DNA of 64,000 nucleotides from Lachnospiraceae bacterium (GCA_017540265.1 JAFYBJ010000057.1:27138-91137); one strand, 5' to 3'; positions 35,581-44,448 are shown, numbered from the stretch's first letter. The notes: generated from the sequence alone by a model not told the origin. Program-made: numbers and translations.

Positions 35581-36714
35581 ATGGAAAAAGTGAAAAGAAA
35601 CATACTTTTAAACCCGGGGCCTTCCACAACGACAGACAGCGTTAAATATGCCCAGATAGTGCCGGACATATGTCCCAGGGAAAAAGAATTTGCAGGGATC
35701 ATGGCGCCCATGAGGGACGACCTTGTACGCATCGTGCACGGGGATACGAAGGAATATACCTCGGTACTTTTTACGGGATCGGGGACGATATGTCTAGATA
35801 TCACCTTAAATTCCCTTCTTGAGGAGGGAAAGAAGGCTCTCGTCATTAAAAACGGATCCTATTCCGCCAGAGCATGCGAGGTGCTTGAATATTACGGTAT
35901 GCCTTTTATCGCCATAGAGCAGCCTGTTGATAAGAAGCCCGATCTTGAGGCGGTTGAAAAAGTCCTTAAGGATCAGGGGGATGAGATAGGGTATGTCTAT
36001 ATAACACATCATGAAACCGGCTCGGGGCTTTTGAATCCCGTAAGGGAAACCGGTGCGCTTGCACACAAATACGGGAAATTTCTTATCACAGACACCACAT
36101 CCTCATATGCGATGATCCCGATAAATGTCTATGAGGATAATATCGATTTCTGCATGGCCTCTGCCCAGAAGGGAATTATGGGTATGACGGGCCTCTCATA
36201 TGTGATAGGCAGAAGGGATATCATTGAAAGGTCAAAGGATTTTCCGAAGAGGTCCTATTACTGCAATCTTTACAGGCAGTATGCTTACTTTGAGGAAACC
36301 GGAGAGATGAATTTTACCCCTCCCGTTCAGACCATATATGCCGCAAGGCAGGCGCTTAAGGAATATTTTGAAGAGGGAGAGATTGCCAAATGGGAAAGGC
36401 ATAAGAGAGTGATGGCCGCTATCCGTAAGGGAATAGATGAAATTGGCTTTAAGGAGGCACTCTCAAGAGATGTGCAGTCAGGTCTTGTGGCGGCAGTGCG
36501 TTATCCCGATGATGAGAATTTTGATTTTGAAAAGGTGCATGATCATTGCTATAAGAAAGGCTTTACCATTTATCCGGGCAAGATGCAGGGAAAGGGGACC
36601 TTCAGGCTCTGCGCATTAGGCGCCATAGACGCACCGGATATAGACGATTTCTGGAAAGTCTTTAAAGAAGCACTGGAACTTACGGGCGTAAGCATTCCGG
36701 TAAAATACATATAA
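35581..36714 (+). CDS. 2-aminoethylphosphonate-pyruvate aminotransferase-like (PhnW/AepZ)
   Basis: 377 residues, fold-type I PLP enzyme. The opening ILLNPGPSTTTDSVK, the ICPREKEF segment and GSGTICLDITLNSL match the PhnW family. The PLP lysine is in SAQKGIMGMTGL (K197). In biosynthetic clusters this class transaminates phosphonoacetaldehyde to 2-aminoethylphosphonate (AEP). That role is supported by PEP mutase and phosphonopyruvate decarboxylase downstream. The ATG at 35581 is preferred over a longer reading frame that runs into ahcY. Confidence 0.85.
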   Translation: MEKVKRNILLNPGPSTTTDSVKYAQIVPDICPREKEFAGIMAPMRDDLVRIVHGDTKEYTSVLFTGSGTICLDITLNSLLEEGKKALVIKNGSYSARACEVLEYYGMPFIAIEQPVDKKPDLEAVEKVLKDQGDEIGYVYITHHETGSGLLNPVRETGALAHKYGKFLITDTTSSYAMIPINVYEDNIDFCMASAQKGIMGMTGLSYVIGRRDIIERSKDFPKRSYYCNLYRQYAYFEETGEMNFTPPVQTIYAARQALKEYFEEGEIAKWERHKRVMAAIRKGIDEIGFKEALSRDVQSGLVAAVRYPDDENFDFEKVHDHCYKKGFTIYPGKMQGKGTFRLCALGAIDAPDIDDFWKVFKEALELTGVSIPVKYI

Positions 36715-36724
36715 GGAGAGACCG

Positions 36725-37996
36725 ATGCTTGCATATATAGATCCCGGAACCGGGAGCATGCTGTTTTCAATACTTATAGGCATATTTGCCGCAGTAGTAT
36801 TCTTTTTTCAAAAGCTCATCATAAAGGTGAAATTCTTATTAAGCGGGGGAAGGGCAGACAGGGCTGCTGCCATGAATGCCGAAAAGATACCTTTTCTTAT
36901 CTTCTCCGAATCGGGCAGGTACTGGAATACTTTTAAGCCCGTATGCGACGAGTTTGAAAAAAGAGGTGTTGATATAACCTATTGGACAGCTTCTGAGGAA
37001 GATCCTGCACTTAAGGAAAAATATGAGCATGTAAAGACTGAGTTCATAGGCGAGGGTAATAAGGCTTTCACAAGGCTTAATCTGGCAAATGCCGATGTGC
37101 TGCTTGCCACGACTCCGGGGCTTGATGTCTATCAGTGGAAAAGATCCAAAAACGTGGGATTTTATGCACATGTACTTCATGCGGCCGGTGATCCGGTAAT
37201 GTACAGGATGTTTGGCCTGGATTTTTACGATGCAGTTTTTATCGCGGGGGATTTCATGAAGGATGAGCTTTTAGAGCTCTGGAAGCGCAGGGAGATAAAG
37301 CCTCGTGAACTTCCCATGGCGGGCATTCCCTATCTTGATGCAATGAAGGAAAGGCTTGAAAAAGAAGGAGCATCGGATACATCCGATAAGAAAAACAGAT
37401 CTGTTCTTGTGGCGCCTGCCTGGGGTCCGGATGGTCTCCTTACGGTTATGGGAGAGGAGATCCTGGGCGCTCTTAAGGATACCGGATACGACATCACTGT
37501 GAGACCTCATCCCCAGTCTTTTACTGCGGAGAAGGAACTGATGGAAAGACTCATGAAGAAGTTTCCCGAAAATGAGCACTTTCACTGGAACCGGGACAGG
37601 GATAATTTTGAATGCCTTAAATCTTCGGATATAATGATCTCTGATTTCTCCGGAGTCATTTATGATTATACACTTGTCTTTGACAAGCCTCTTATATATA
37701 CGGATACCGGAGCATCCTATAACAAAGTGGTCTATGACTGCTGCTGGCTGGATGAAGAACCCTGGATGATAAGAAAGCTTCCCGAGATAGGAACCCCGCT
37801 TAAAAAAGATGATATAGGAAATATAAAGAAGGTTATAGATTCAGCGATAGAGAGCAGTGAATTTTCCGAAGCAAGGAAGAAGGCAAGAACCGAGACGTGG
37901 AAGCATCCGGGGATCGGAGCAGAGCTTATCGCTGACAATATGATAAGCTGGCAGGAAGAGCTTGAAAGTAAACGTTCTGAAGAGGGGAAAAAATGA
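36725..37996 (+). CDS. CDP-glycerol glycerophosphotransferase-like enzyme
   Basis: 423 residues. An N-terminal membrane segment (AYIDPGTGSMLFSILIGIFA) anchors it, then a GT-B-like fold with VAPAWGPDGLL, DITVRPHPQSF and the C-terminal ISDFSGVIYDYTLVFDKP. The last is the signature of the TagB/TagF/CDP-glycerol glycerophosphotransferase family that builds teichoic-acid-like polymers. Acceptor and donor are unknown. Being embedded between AEP biosynthesis genes, it may transfer glycerol phosphate or the CMP-activated phosphonate to a surface polymer; that is inference. It overlaps the next gene by 4 bases. Confidence 0.83.
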   Translation: MLAYIDPGTGSMLFSILIGIFAAVVFFFQKLIIKVKFLLSGGRADRAAAMNAEKIPFLIFSESGRYWNTFKPVCDEFEKRGVDITYWTASEEDPALKEKYEHVKTEFIGEGNKAFTRLNLANADVLLATTPGLDVYQWKRSKNVGFYAHVLHAAGDPVMYRMFGLDFYDAVFIAGDFMKDELLELWKRREIKPRELPMAGIPYLDAMKERLEKEGASDTSDKKNRSVLVAPAWGPDGLLTVMGEEILGALKDTGYDITVRPHPQSFTAEKELMERLMKKFPENEHFHWNRDRDNFECLKSSDIMISDFSGVIYDYTLVFDKPLIYTDTGASYNKVVYDCCWLDEEPWMIRKLPEIGTPLKKDDIGNIKKVIDSAIESSEFSEARKKARTETWKHPGIGAELIADNMISWQEELESKRSEEGKK

Positions 37997-39288
37997 AGAC
38001 GGCATATACATGTTTTACAACCGACATAATACATGAAGGACATTTAAATATCATAGAGAATGCGAAGAAATACGGACGTGTGGTGGTAGGCGCTTTAAGC
38101 ATACCGGAATCCATACGCTATAACCGCTTTCCCACGATATCCATAGAAGAGAGGATAGCTCTCTATAAATCCATTCCCGGAGTGGATGAAGTGATAGTCC
38201 AGGAGGATATGGGATACAGGGATGTGGTTGAAAAGCTGCATCCGGATTATATCATCCACGGAGATAACTGGAAGACCGGTCCCGAATCGGCCATAAGGAA
38301 GAAGGTGGAGGAGCTTCTTAAGGAATACGGCGGAGAGCTTATCGAGATCCCTTATACCTACAATGAGGAAGTGAAGAAAGCCGACAGACGTCTTCAGGAA
38401 AAACTGGCTATGCCGGAATACAGAAGGGAACGCTTAAGGCAGCTTATAGATATGCAGCCTATAGTCAAGGTAATGGAGGCTCACAGCGGGCTTACGGGAC
38501 TTATATGTGAGAAGACCGTGGTAGAGCGGGATGGTCGTCTGGACCAGTTTGACGGAATGTGGGTAAGCTCCCTCTGTGACAGCACCGACAGGGGCAAGCC
38601 CGATATAGAGCTGGTTGATATGACCAGCCGTCTCCGCACCATAGATGACATACTTGAGGTTACCACAAAGCCCATAATACTTGACGGAGACACAGGCGGG
38701 CTGGCGGAGCATTTTGTATATAATGTGCGCACTCTTGAGCGCAGCGGTGTTTCTGCCGTGATCATCGAGGATAAGGTGGGGCTTAAAAAGAATTCTCTTT
38801 TTGGTACCGAGGTGAAACAGACTCAGGACAGCATTGAGAATTTCTCCGCAAAGATAGCTGCGGGCAAGAGGGCGAGGCTTACGGATGATTTTATGATAAT
38901 CGCCCGTATTGAAAGTCTTATACTTGAGCAGGGAATGAAGGATGCGATAGAGAGGGCGGAAGCCTTTACGGCAGCAGGTGCCGACGGCATCATGATCCAC
39001 TCAAGAAAGAAGGATCCTTCGGAGATAATAGAATTCTGTGACAGCTTCAGGGCGCTTGATAAAAGGACTCCCATTGTTGTGGTTCCCACATCCTTTAATT
39101 CCATAACGGAGGAGGAACTTTCCGAACACGGCGTGAATATCGTGATCTATGCAAACCAGCTGGTGCGCGCCGCATTCCCGGTGATGGTATCCACGGCTGA
39201 GGAGATACTTAAGAATCACAGGGCACTTGAGGTGGATTCAAGTCTTATGCCTTTTAAGGACATAATAAGACTGATAGACGAGCTGTAA
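37993..39288 (+). CDS. PEP mutase fused to N-terminal cytidylyltransferase-like domain
   Basis: 431 residues. The C-terminal about 290 residues are phosphoenolpyruvate mutase, which rearranges PEP to phosphonopyruvate and creates the C-P bond. The diagnostic EDKVGLKKNS is at 259-268, with ILDGDTGG upstream. The N-terminal about 130 residues resemble TagD-type cytidylyltransferases: the HEGH motif at 14-17 and HGDNWKTGPE. The second nucleotide motif (usually ISSTxxR after a PYT) is absent: here IPYTYNEEVKK. The N-domain may therefore be non-catalytic. It is translationally coupled to the glycerophosphotransferase gene (4-base overlap). Confidence 0.93.
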   Translation: MKTAYTCFTTDIIHEGHLNIIENAKKYGRVVVGALSIPESIRYNRFPTISIEERIALYKSIPGVDEVIVQEDMGYRDVVEKLHPDYIIHGDNWKTGPESAIRKKVEELLKEYGGELIEIPYTYNEEVKKADRRLQEKLAMPEYRRERLRQLIDMQPIVKVMEAHSGLTGLICEKTVVERDGRLDQFDGMWVSSLCDSTDRGKPDIELVDMTSRLRTIDDILEVTTKPIILDGDTGGLAEHFVYNVRTLERSGVSAVIIEDKVGLKKNSLFGTEVKQTQDSIENFSAKIAAGKRARLTDDFMIIARIESLILEQGMKDAIERAEAFTAAGADGIMIHSRKKDPSEIIEFCDSFRALDKRTPIVVVPTSFNSITEEELSEHGVNIVIYANQLVRAAFPVMVSTAEEILKNHRALEVDSSLMPFKDIIRLIDEL

Positions 39289-39307
39289 TATCCGGGAGTT
39301 TTAATTT

Positions 39308-40045
39308 ATGAATGAGAGAAGCGCCGTGCTCATGGCAGCAGGCATGGGTACCAGAATGAGACCCCTTACGGAAAAGACGGCAAAGCCTCTTGTGGAAGTT
39401 AAGGGAAGAAGAATGATAGAAACGGTCATTGACGGTCTGCATGCTGCAGATGTGCATCGTATATTTGTCGTGACCGGTTATAAGCATGAACAGTTTGATT
39501 TTCTTGAGGATAAGTATGAAGGGCTCAAGGTACTGGTCAATACTAAATACGAGACCGTAAACAACATATCTTCGGTCCATCGCATATCTTCGGCGTCAAA
39601 GGAAGAACTGTCAGGATACTCCATGGGGGATGATGATCTGTTCATATGCGAAGCTGATCTTTACATACCGGATCCTTCGGTATTTAAGTCCACTCCGGAT
39701 TTTTCCGTATATTTTGGAAAGATGGTAAAGGGCTTCTCTGATGACTGGGTTTTTGAAACCGGGGATGACGGATATATAAGCCGTGTAGGAAAAAAGGGAA
39801 CGGATCTTTATAATATGTGCGGCATTTCGTTTTTTAAAGCTGCAGATGCATCCATTCTTAAGGATGTTATAAATAAAACCTGTGAGGAACCAGGATATGA
39901 AGATCTTTTCTGGGATGACGCGGTCAATATGAATCTTAAAAAACTCCGTCTTAAAGTGCATCCGATTAAAGAGGGAGATATCACAGAGATAGACAGTATA
40001 GAGGAACTTGCGGAAGTGGATCCTGCATATAAAAGTATGCTGTGA
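39308..40045 (+). CDS. LicC/PntC-like phosphonate cytidylyltransferase
   Basis: 245 residues, a nucleotidyltransferase of the GT-A/LicC type. The nucleotide-binding loop AAGMGTRMRPLTEKTAKPLV is complete, ICEADLYIPDPS provides the metal-binding acidic pair, and TVNNISSVHRI resembles the choline-phosphate type. In PntC-type pathways such an enzyme joins CTP with 2-aminoethylphosphonate to form CMP-AEP. The location directly after PEP mutase makes that the best guess; phosphocholine would be the alternative substrate. It ends 20 bases before the repeat element. Confidence 0.82.
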   Translation: MNERSAVLMAAGMGTRMRPLTEKTAKPLVEVKGRRMIETVIDGLHAADVHRIFVVTGYKHEQFDFLEDKYEGLKVLVNTKYETVNNISSVHRISSASKEELSGYSMGDDDLFICEADLYIPDPSVFKSTPDFSVYFGKMVKGFSDDWVFETGDDGYISRVGKKGTDLYNMCGISFFKAADASILKDVINKTCEEPGYEDLFWDDAVNMNLKKLRLKVHPIKEGDITEIDSIEELAEVDPAYKSML

Positions 40046-40065
40046 CATTAAGTATAAGGTGTGAA

Positions 40066-40222
40066 AAGATCCTTCGGACTAAAGTCCTCAGGATGACAGG
40101 GCGCTAATGCATTGTCATCAAAGCTCCGATAGTGTCATCAAAGCTTTGATAGTGTCATCCTGAGTAATCCCTTTGTCATCCTGGGTAATCCCTTTGTCAT
40201 CCTGAGCGAAGCGAAGGATCTT
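40066..40222 (+). repeat. MITE-like palindromic repeat element
   Basis: Ends AAGATCCTTCG (40066-40076) and CGAAGGATCTT (40212-40222) are inverted repeats. The interior holds five copies of TGTCATC on the plus strand, of which three continue as CTGAGTAATCC, CTGGGTAATCC and CTGAGCGAAGC, and two contain AAAGCT palindromes. CTCAGGATGACA near 40087 is the inverted counterpart. No coding capacity. GTCATCCTGAGCGAAGCGAA-type repeats occur in many bacteria. It separates the cytidylyltransferase from the decarboxylase gene. Confidence 0.85.
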
Positions 40223-40239
40223 ATAGAAAGGAATATAAC

Positions 40240-41367
40240 ATGAAAGCAGAACGTTTTGTAGAACTACTTGGAATCGATTTTTACGCAGGCGTCCCCGACA
40301 GCCTTTTAAAGGATCTTTGTGCCTGCCTCATGGAAAGGTTTGGGCTTGATGCAAAGCACCATCTGATAGCGGCAAATGAAGGCAATGCCGTGGGGCTTGC
40401 GGCAGGTTATCATCTTGCAACAGGCAGGGTGCCGGCAGTATATATGCAGAACAGTGGAGAAGGGAATATAATAAACCCTCTTGCCTCGCTTTTAAATGAC
40501 AGGGTATATGCAATGCCTGCTTTATTTATTATAGGCTGGAGAGGCGAGCCGGGAGTTCATGACGAGCCACAGCATGTTTATCAGGGCATGGTCACCGAAG
40601 AGCTTATGAAGGTCATGGATGTAGAGAGCTTTATATTTGATAAGGATACCACGGAGGATGAGCTTAAAGGGGTACTCGGTCATTTTAAAGAGCTTTTTGC
40701 AAAGGGAAAACAGGCAGCGATAATAGTAAGAAAGGGAGCGCTTTCTTATGACGGCAGCGTAAAATACGAGAATCCATATAAGCTTAACAGGGAAGAGGCT
40801 GTGGGTATCATAGCCGAAGCTGCAGGGGACGGTGTGATAATCTCAACCACCGGAAAGATAAGCCGTGAGCTCTTTGAATACAGGACTGCCCACGGAGGAG
40901 ACCATTCAAAGGATTTCCTGACAGTCGGTTCCATGGGACATGCCTCCTCCATAGCTCTTGAAGTGGCTGCAAACATGCCGGATAAGAAGGTATACTGCAT
41001 AGACGGTGACGGAGCTCTGCTTATGCATATGGGAGCCCTTGCCCTTAACGGAAGCATAAGACCGGAGAATCTCATACACATTGTGATCAATAATGAGGCA
41101 CATGAAACTGTGGGCGGGATGCCTACGGTAGCCGGGAAGATAAAACTTCCGGAGCTTGCAAGAGCCTGCGGTTATCCGGCTGCCATGAGTGTATCCGGAG
41201 CGGAAGCCCTTAAAACAGCTCTTACGATGTCAAAAGGCGCAGATGCACTTACTTTTATCGAAGTAAAGTGTGCACTGGGAGCAAGGGCCGATCTTGGCAG
41301 GCCCACGACCACGGCGGTAGAGAACAAAGAGAATTTTATGAAATATCTTGGATCTGATAAGTCTTAA
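40240..41367 (+). CDS. phosphonopyruvate decarboxylase
   Basis: 375 residues, a thiamine-diphosphate enzyme of the Ppd/AepY type with fused PYR and PP domains. The N-terminal part has FYAGVPDSLLKDLCA, the catalytic glutamate region AANEGNAVGLAAGYHLATG and QNSGEGNIINPLASL. The C-terminal part has the TPP/Mg motif CIDGDGALLMHMGALA and NNEAHETVGGMPT. It converts phosphonopyruvate to phosphonoacetaldehyde, which drives the unfavourable PEP mutase step. AGAAAGGAAT precedes the ATG. It is separated from the other phosphonate genes by the repeat element and has no clear own promoter. Confidence 0.93.
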   Translation: MKAERFVELLGIDFYAGVPDSLLKDLCACLMERFGLDAKHHLIAANEGNAVGLAAGYHLATGRVPAVYMQNSGEGNIINPLASLLNDRVYAMPALFIIGWRGEPGVHDEPQHVYQGMVTEELMKVMDVESFIFDKDTTEDELKGVLGHFKELFAKGKQAAIIVRKGALSYDGSVKYENPYKLNREEAVGIIAEAAGDGVIISTTGKISRELFEYRTAHGGDHSKDFLTVGSMGHASSIALEVAANMPDKKVYCIDGDGALLMHMGALALNGSIRPENLIHIVINNEAHETVGGMPTVAGKIKLPELARACGYPAAMSVSGAEALKTALTMSKGADALTFIEVKCALGARADLGRPTTTAVENKENFMKYLGSDKS

Positions 41368-41374
41368 GGATTGT

Positions 41375-42247
41375 TCATTCCTTGAGCGCATCTGCGGCAA
41401 GTTTTATGCATCCTAAGATTCCCTGGTCGTCATTAAGACTTGCCGGCACGATATAGCCGGCCATATCATGAAGCAGCGGAGTGTTAATATAGCCACCAAG
41501 CTGCTTTTTTGTTTCTTCGCGTATCAGTTTAAACAGCTGCTTTTCATGCATTACACCGCCTCCGAGGATGATACGTTTCGGAGAAAGTGTAAGTATAAGA
41601 TTAACCATGGCCTGACCGATATAGTATGCCTCAAGTTCCCATACGGCATCATTGGATGCAAGGTCTTTTCCTTTCGCACCCCACCTGTCTTCTATTGCGG
41701 GACCGGCAGCCATGCCTTCAAGGCAGTTCCTATGAAAGGGGCATCTGCCGGGATAGGGATCGGAAGGATGGGATCTGAGCAGCATATGTCCAAGCTCAGG
41801 GTGAAGCATGCCGTGAAGCAGCTTTCCCCCTGCCATGATACCGCCGCCCACACCTGTGCCGATGGTTATGTATATCACATCACTTAAGCCTTTGGAATCT
41901 CCGAATGTGACTTCGCCTAACAGGGAACCGTTAACGTCAGTATCAAAGCCAATGGGAATATTAAGGGCTTTTTTAAAGGCCCCGACTATGTCATAATCTG
42001 CCCAGCCGGGTTTTGGCGTGGTAGTAATATGTCCGTAAGTGGGAGAATCCGGATTCAGATCCACCGGGCCGAAGGAGGCTATGCCGAGGGCGGCGATGTT
42101 CTTGTCCTTAAAATAATCAATGATCCCCGGAATGGTATCCTCCGGTTTAAGTGTAGGGAGGGTGATCTGATCAAGTATCTTACCGTCTTTAGTTCCTGTG
42201 GCGCATACCATTTTTGTTCCGCCTGCTTCAAGCGCACCGTATATCAT
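41375..42247 (-). CDS. ROK family sugar kinase, probable fructokinase
   Basis: 290 residues. The ATP site ALEAGGTKMVCATG, the sugar site FDTDVNGSLLGE, the loop IGTGVGGGIM and the catalytic region with HPELGH lead to the zinc-binding ROK signature (GHMLL...CPFHRNC, with two Cys and His ligands). The sequence matches the ScrK/GmuE fructokinase branch. It phosphorylates a hexose such as fructose. Encoded after aldolase fba on the same strand; a terminator lies between, so it may be read by partial read-through. Convergent with the decarboxylase gene, only 7 bases apart. Confidence 0.88.
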   Translation of the reverse strand: MIYGALEAGGTKMVCATGTKDGKILDQITLPTLKPEDTIPGIIDYFKDKNIAALGIASFGPVDLNPDSPTYGHITTTPKPGWADYDIVGAFKKALNIPIGFDTDVNGSLLGEVTFGDSKGLSDVIYITIGTGVGGGIMAGGKLLHGMLHPELGHMLLRSHPSDPYPGRCPFHRNCLEGMAAGPAIEDRWGAKGKDLASNDAVWELEAYYIGQAMVNLILTLSPKRIILGGGVMHEKQLFKLIREETKKQLGGYINTPLLHDMAGYIVPASLNDDQGILGCIKLAADALKE

Positions 42248-42280
42248 GAGAGTTCATCCTTTATATTTCTCGTTAAATAA

Positions 42281-42318
42281 GATCCCCCTGCCGCTCATTT
42301 TAAGAGGGCAGGGGGATC
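42281..42318 (-). terminator. terminator after fba
   Basis: GATCCCCCTGCC and GGCAGGGGGATC pair perfectly over 12 bases. On the minus strand the stem is followed by TTATTT. It lies between fba and the ROK kinase gene. Confidence 0.8.
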
Positions 42319-42343
42319 GTTATATTTATCTTTGATTATTGAC

Positions 42344-43210
42344 TTAAGCCTTGCCTGCTGCACCGAATGCCTTGCAGAGCTCAACAGCCTTTGCAACTAT
42401 TGCATCTGCGCCGGGTTTAAGGAGCTTACGGGGATCATATCCCTTGCCTTCAAGATCCTTGCCTGCTTCGATGTACTTACGTGTTGCATCTGCAAATACG
42501 AGCTGGAGCTCGGTGTTTATATTGATCTTTGAAACGCCGAGTGTGATGGCCTTTGAGGTCTGCTCGAAAGGAATGCCGGAACCGCCGTGAAGAACGAGGG
42601 GCTTATTGTTTGTAGCTTCTTTTATCTCTGCCAGACGGTCGAAATTAAGACCTGCCCAGTTCTCGGGATATTTGCCGTGGATGTTACCGATACCTGCAGC
42701 GAGGAAATCAACGCCGAGATCTGCAACAGCCTTGCACTCTGCGGGATCAGCAAGCTCACCTGAAGAGGTAACGCCGTCTTCTGTTCCGCCGATGCCGCCT
42801 ACTTCACACTCAACGGAAACGCCCTTTGAATGTGCAAGATCGATGATCTCTTTTGACTTCTTAAGATTCTCATCGATATCGAAGTGAGATCCGTCAAACA
42901 TTACAGAAGAATAACCTACTTCGATGCACTTAAGCGCTCCTTCGTATGAACCGTGGTCAAGATGAAGAGCAACGGGAACGGTGATGCCCATTGAATCAAT
43001 GAGGTCATTTACCATATCCACGACGAGCTTGTAACCACCCATGTATTTAGCTGCGCCTTCCGATGTCTGGATCATGACAGGAGTCTTTGTCTCCTCAACA
43101 GCCTTAAGGATGCACTGGGTCCATTCAAGGTTGTTGGTGTTGAAAGCCGGTATTGCATAGTGGCCTTCATGTGCCTTGTTGATCATTTCTGTAGCTGATA
43201 CGATAGCCAT
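42344..43210 (-). CDS. fba: class II fructose-bisphosphate aldolase
   Basis: 288 residues. Central glycolytic enzyme that splits fructose-1,6-bisphosphate into dihydroxyacetone phosphate and glyceraldehyde-3-phosphate using zinc. The zinc and catalytic motif is VALHLDHGSYE. Also seen are SVMFDGSHFD, ECEVGGIGGTEDGV, GIGNIHGKYP, LVLHGGSGIP and KININTELQ. Full length, with AGGAGG upstream. It has its own promoter at 43251-43279 and a strong terminator. Confidence 0.97.
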   Translation of the reverse strand: MAIVSATEMINKAHEGHYAIPAFNTNNLEWTQCILKAVEETKTPVMIQTSEGAAKYMGGYKLVVDMVNDLIDSMGITVPVALHLDHGSYEGALKCIEVGYSSVMFDGSHFDIDENLKKSKEIIDLAHSKGVSVECEVGGIGGTEDGVTSSGELADPAECKAVADLGVDFLAAGIGNIHGKYPENWAGLNFDRLAEIKEATNNKPLVLHGGSGIPFEQTSKAITLGVSKININTELQLVFADATRKYIEAGKDLEGKGYDPRKLLKPGADAIVAKAVELCKAFGAAGKA

Positions 43211-43250
43211 AAAAAAAACCTCCTAATAAAATGTATTTAACAGCAGATAA

Positions 43251-43279
43251 ATTTTATATTCTTTTACCCTAAAAATCAA
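43251..43279 (-). promoter_or_regulatory. sigma-A promoter of fba
   Basis: On the minus strand TTGATT and TAAAAT are 17 bases apart, about 40 bases before the fba start codon; it overlaps the 3' end of the antiporter gene. Confidence 0.6.
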
Positions 43280-44448
43280 GAAGGAAACCTGCTCTGCAAT
43301 ACTTTTAACAGCACGGGGACTGTTATGCTCGTAAATATTATAAGGAGTATCACCGGCGTGAAATAGGAGGGATCGATTATCCCCAGGTTTAAGCCTTTGT
43401 TTGAGATGATAAGGGCAACTTCGCCTCTGGTCATCATTCCTATTCCTATCTTTAAGGAATCTGCTGTATTAAAGCCCAGGCACTTTGAAATAAAACCGCA
43501 GCCCAGGATCTTTCCGAGGCAGGCAGCAAGCACGAAGAACAGGGCAAAGAGCAGCATATCAGCCTGCACATTTCCAAGATCTGTTTTTAAGCCTATGCCG
43601 GTAAAGAATACCGGAGCAAATATCATATAGCTGTTTATGCTTACCTTTCTGTCTATATATTCGGCGTCTCTTATATTGCAGAGTATGATGCCTGCAATAT
43701 AAGCGCCGGTGATATCCGCAATCCCGAAGTATTTCTCTGCAACATAGGAAAGTATGAAGCACAGACCCAAACCGATGATGGGGATGCGTCTGGTATGGGG
43801 GTAGCGTGCATCTATGCGCTTGAATATGCGGTAGAAGAGTATGCCAAAGAGCAGAGCCAGCACTAAAAATGCCACAGTCTTGAATATGACTTCTGCCGGA
43901 TTGTTCTCCGGATCCTTCATGGCAAGGACAAAGGTGAGCACAATGATACCGATGACATCATCTATTATGGCTGCGGAAAGTATGGTCTGTCCCATACGGC
44001 TGCTTAAGACACCGAGTTCTTTTAAAGCTTCCACAGTGATGCTCACGGAGGTGGCGGTCATTATGCAGCCTATGAAAAGCGCCTTGAAAAATCCGTCCGT
44101 CCCGGGAGCTGAAAAACCGTGATATCCCATATATAAAAGAGCACCGAATACAAGAGGGACAAAGACACCTGAGCATGCTATAACAAGGGCTGCCGGTCCT
44201 GATTTTTTAAGTTCCTTCAAATTGGTCTCGAGACCTGCGGAGAACATTATGAGTATCACGCCTATCTCCGCCATCTGGTTTATAAAATCCGAGGGCTTTA
44301 CAATACCAAGCAGGCACGGGCCTATGATAAGCCCTGCGACTATCTCGCCGGCAACTGCAGGTATGCGGCATTTGTGTGCCAGAAGTCCCATGAATTTTGC
44401 AGCGAGTATTATGACTGCAAGGTCCCTCAGTATCATATATGTTTCCAT
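43276..44448 (-). CDS. cation/H+ antiporter, CPA2 (NapA/KefB-like)
   Basis: 390 residues, about 12 transmembrane segments, without C-terminal TrkA domains. Typical features: LLAHKCRIPAVAGEIVAGLI at the start, the GLETNLKELKK loop and the AAIIDDVIGIIVLT motif with the ion-binding double aspartate. It should exchange Na+ or K+ for protons. ATG 44448 is chosen since GGAGG lies six bases upstream; the longer reading frame up to 44718 extends into the promoter region and is rejected. Co-oriented with fba. If the ATP synthase uses Na+, an Na+/H+ antiporter would help set its gradient. Confidence 0.9.
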   Translation of the reverse strand: METYMILRDLAVIILAAKFMGLLAHKCRIPAVAGEIVAGLIIGPCLLGIVKPSDFINQMAEIGVILIMFSAGLETNLKELKKSGPAALVIACSGVFVPLVFGALLYMGYHGFSAPGTDGFFKALFIGCIMTATSVSITVEALKELGVLSSRMGQTILSAAIIDDVIGIIVLTFVLAMKDPENNPAEVIFKTVAFLVLALLFGILFYRIFKRIDARYPHTRRIPIIGLGLCFILSYVAEKYFGIADITGAYIAGIILCNIRDAEYIDRKVSINSYMIFAPVFFTGIGLKTDLGNVQADMLLFALFFVLAACLGKILGCGFISKCLGFNTADSLKIGIGMMTRGEVALIISNKGLNLGIIDPSYFTPVILLIIFTSITVPVLLKVLQSRFPS

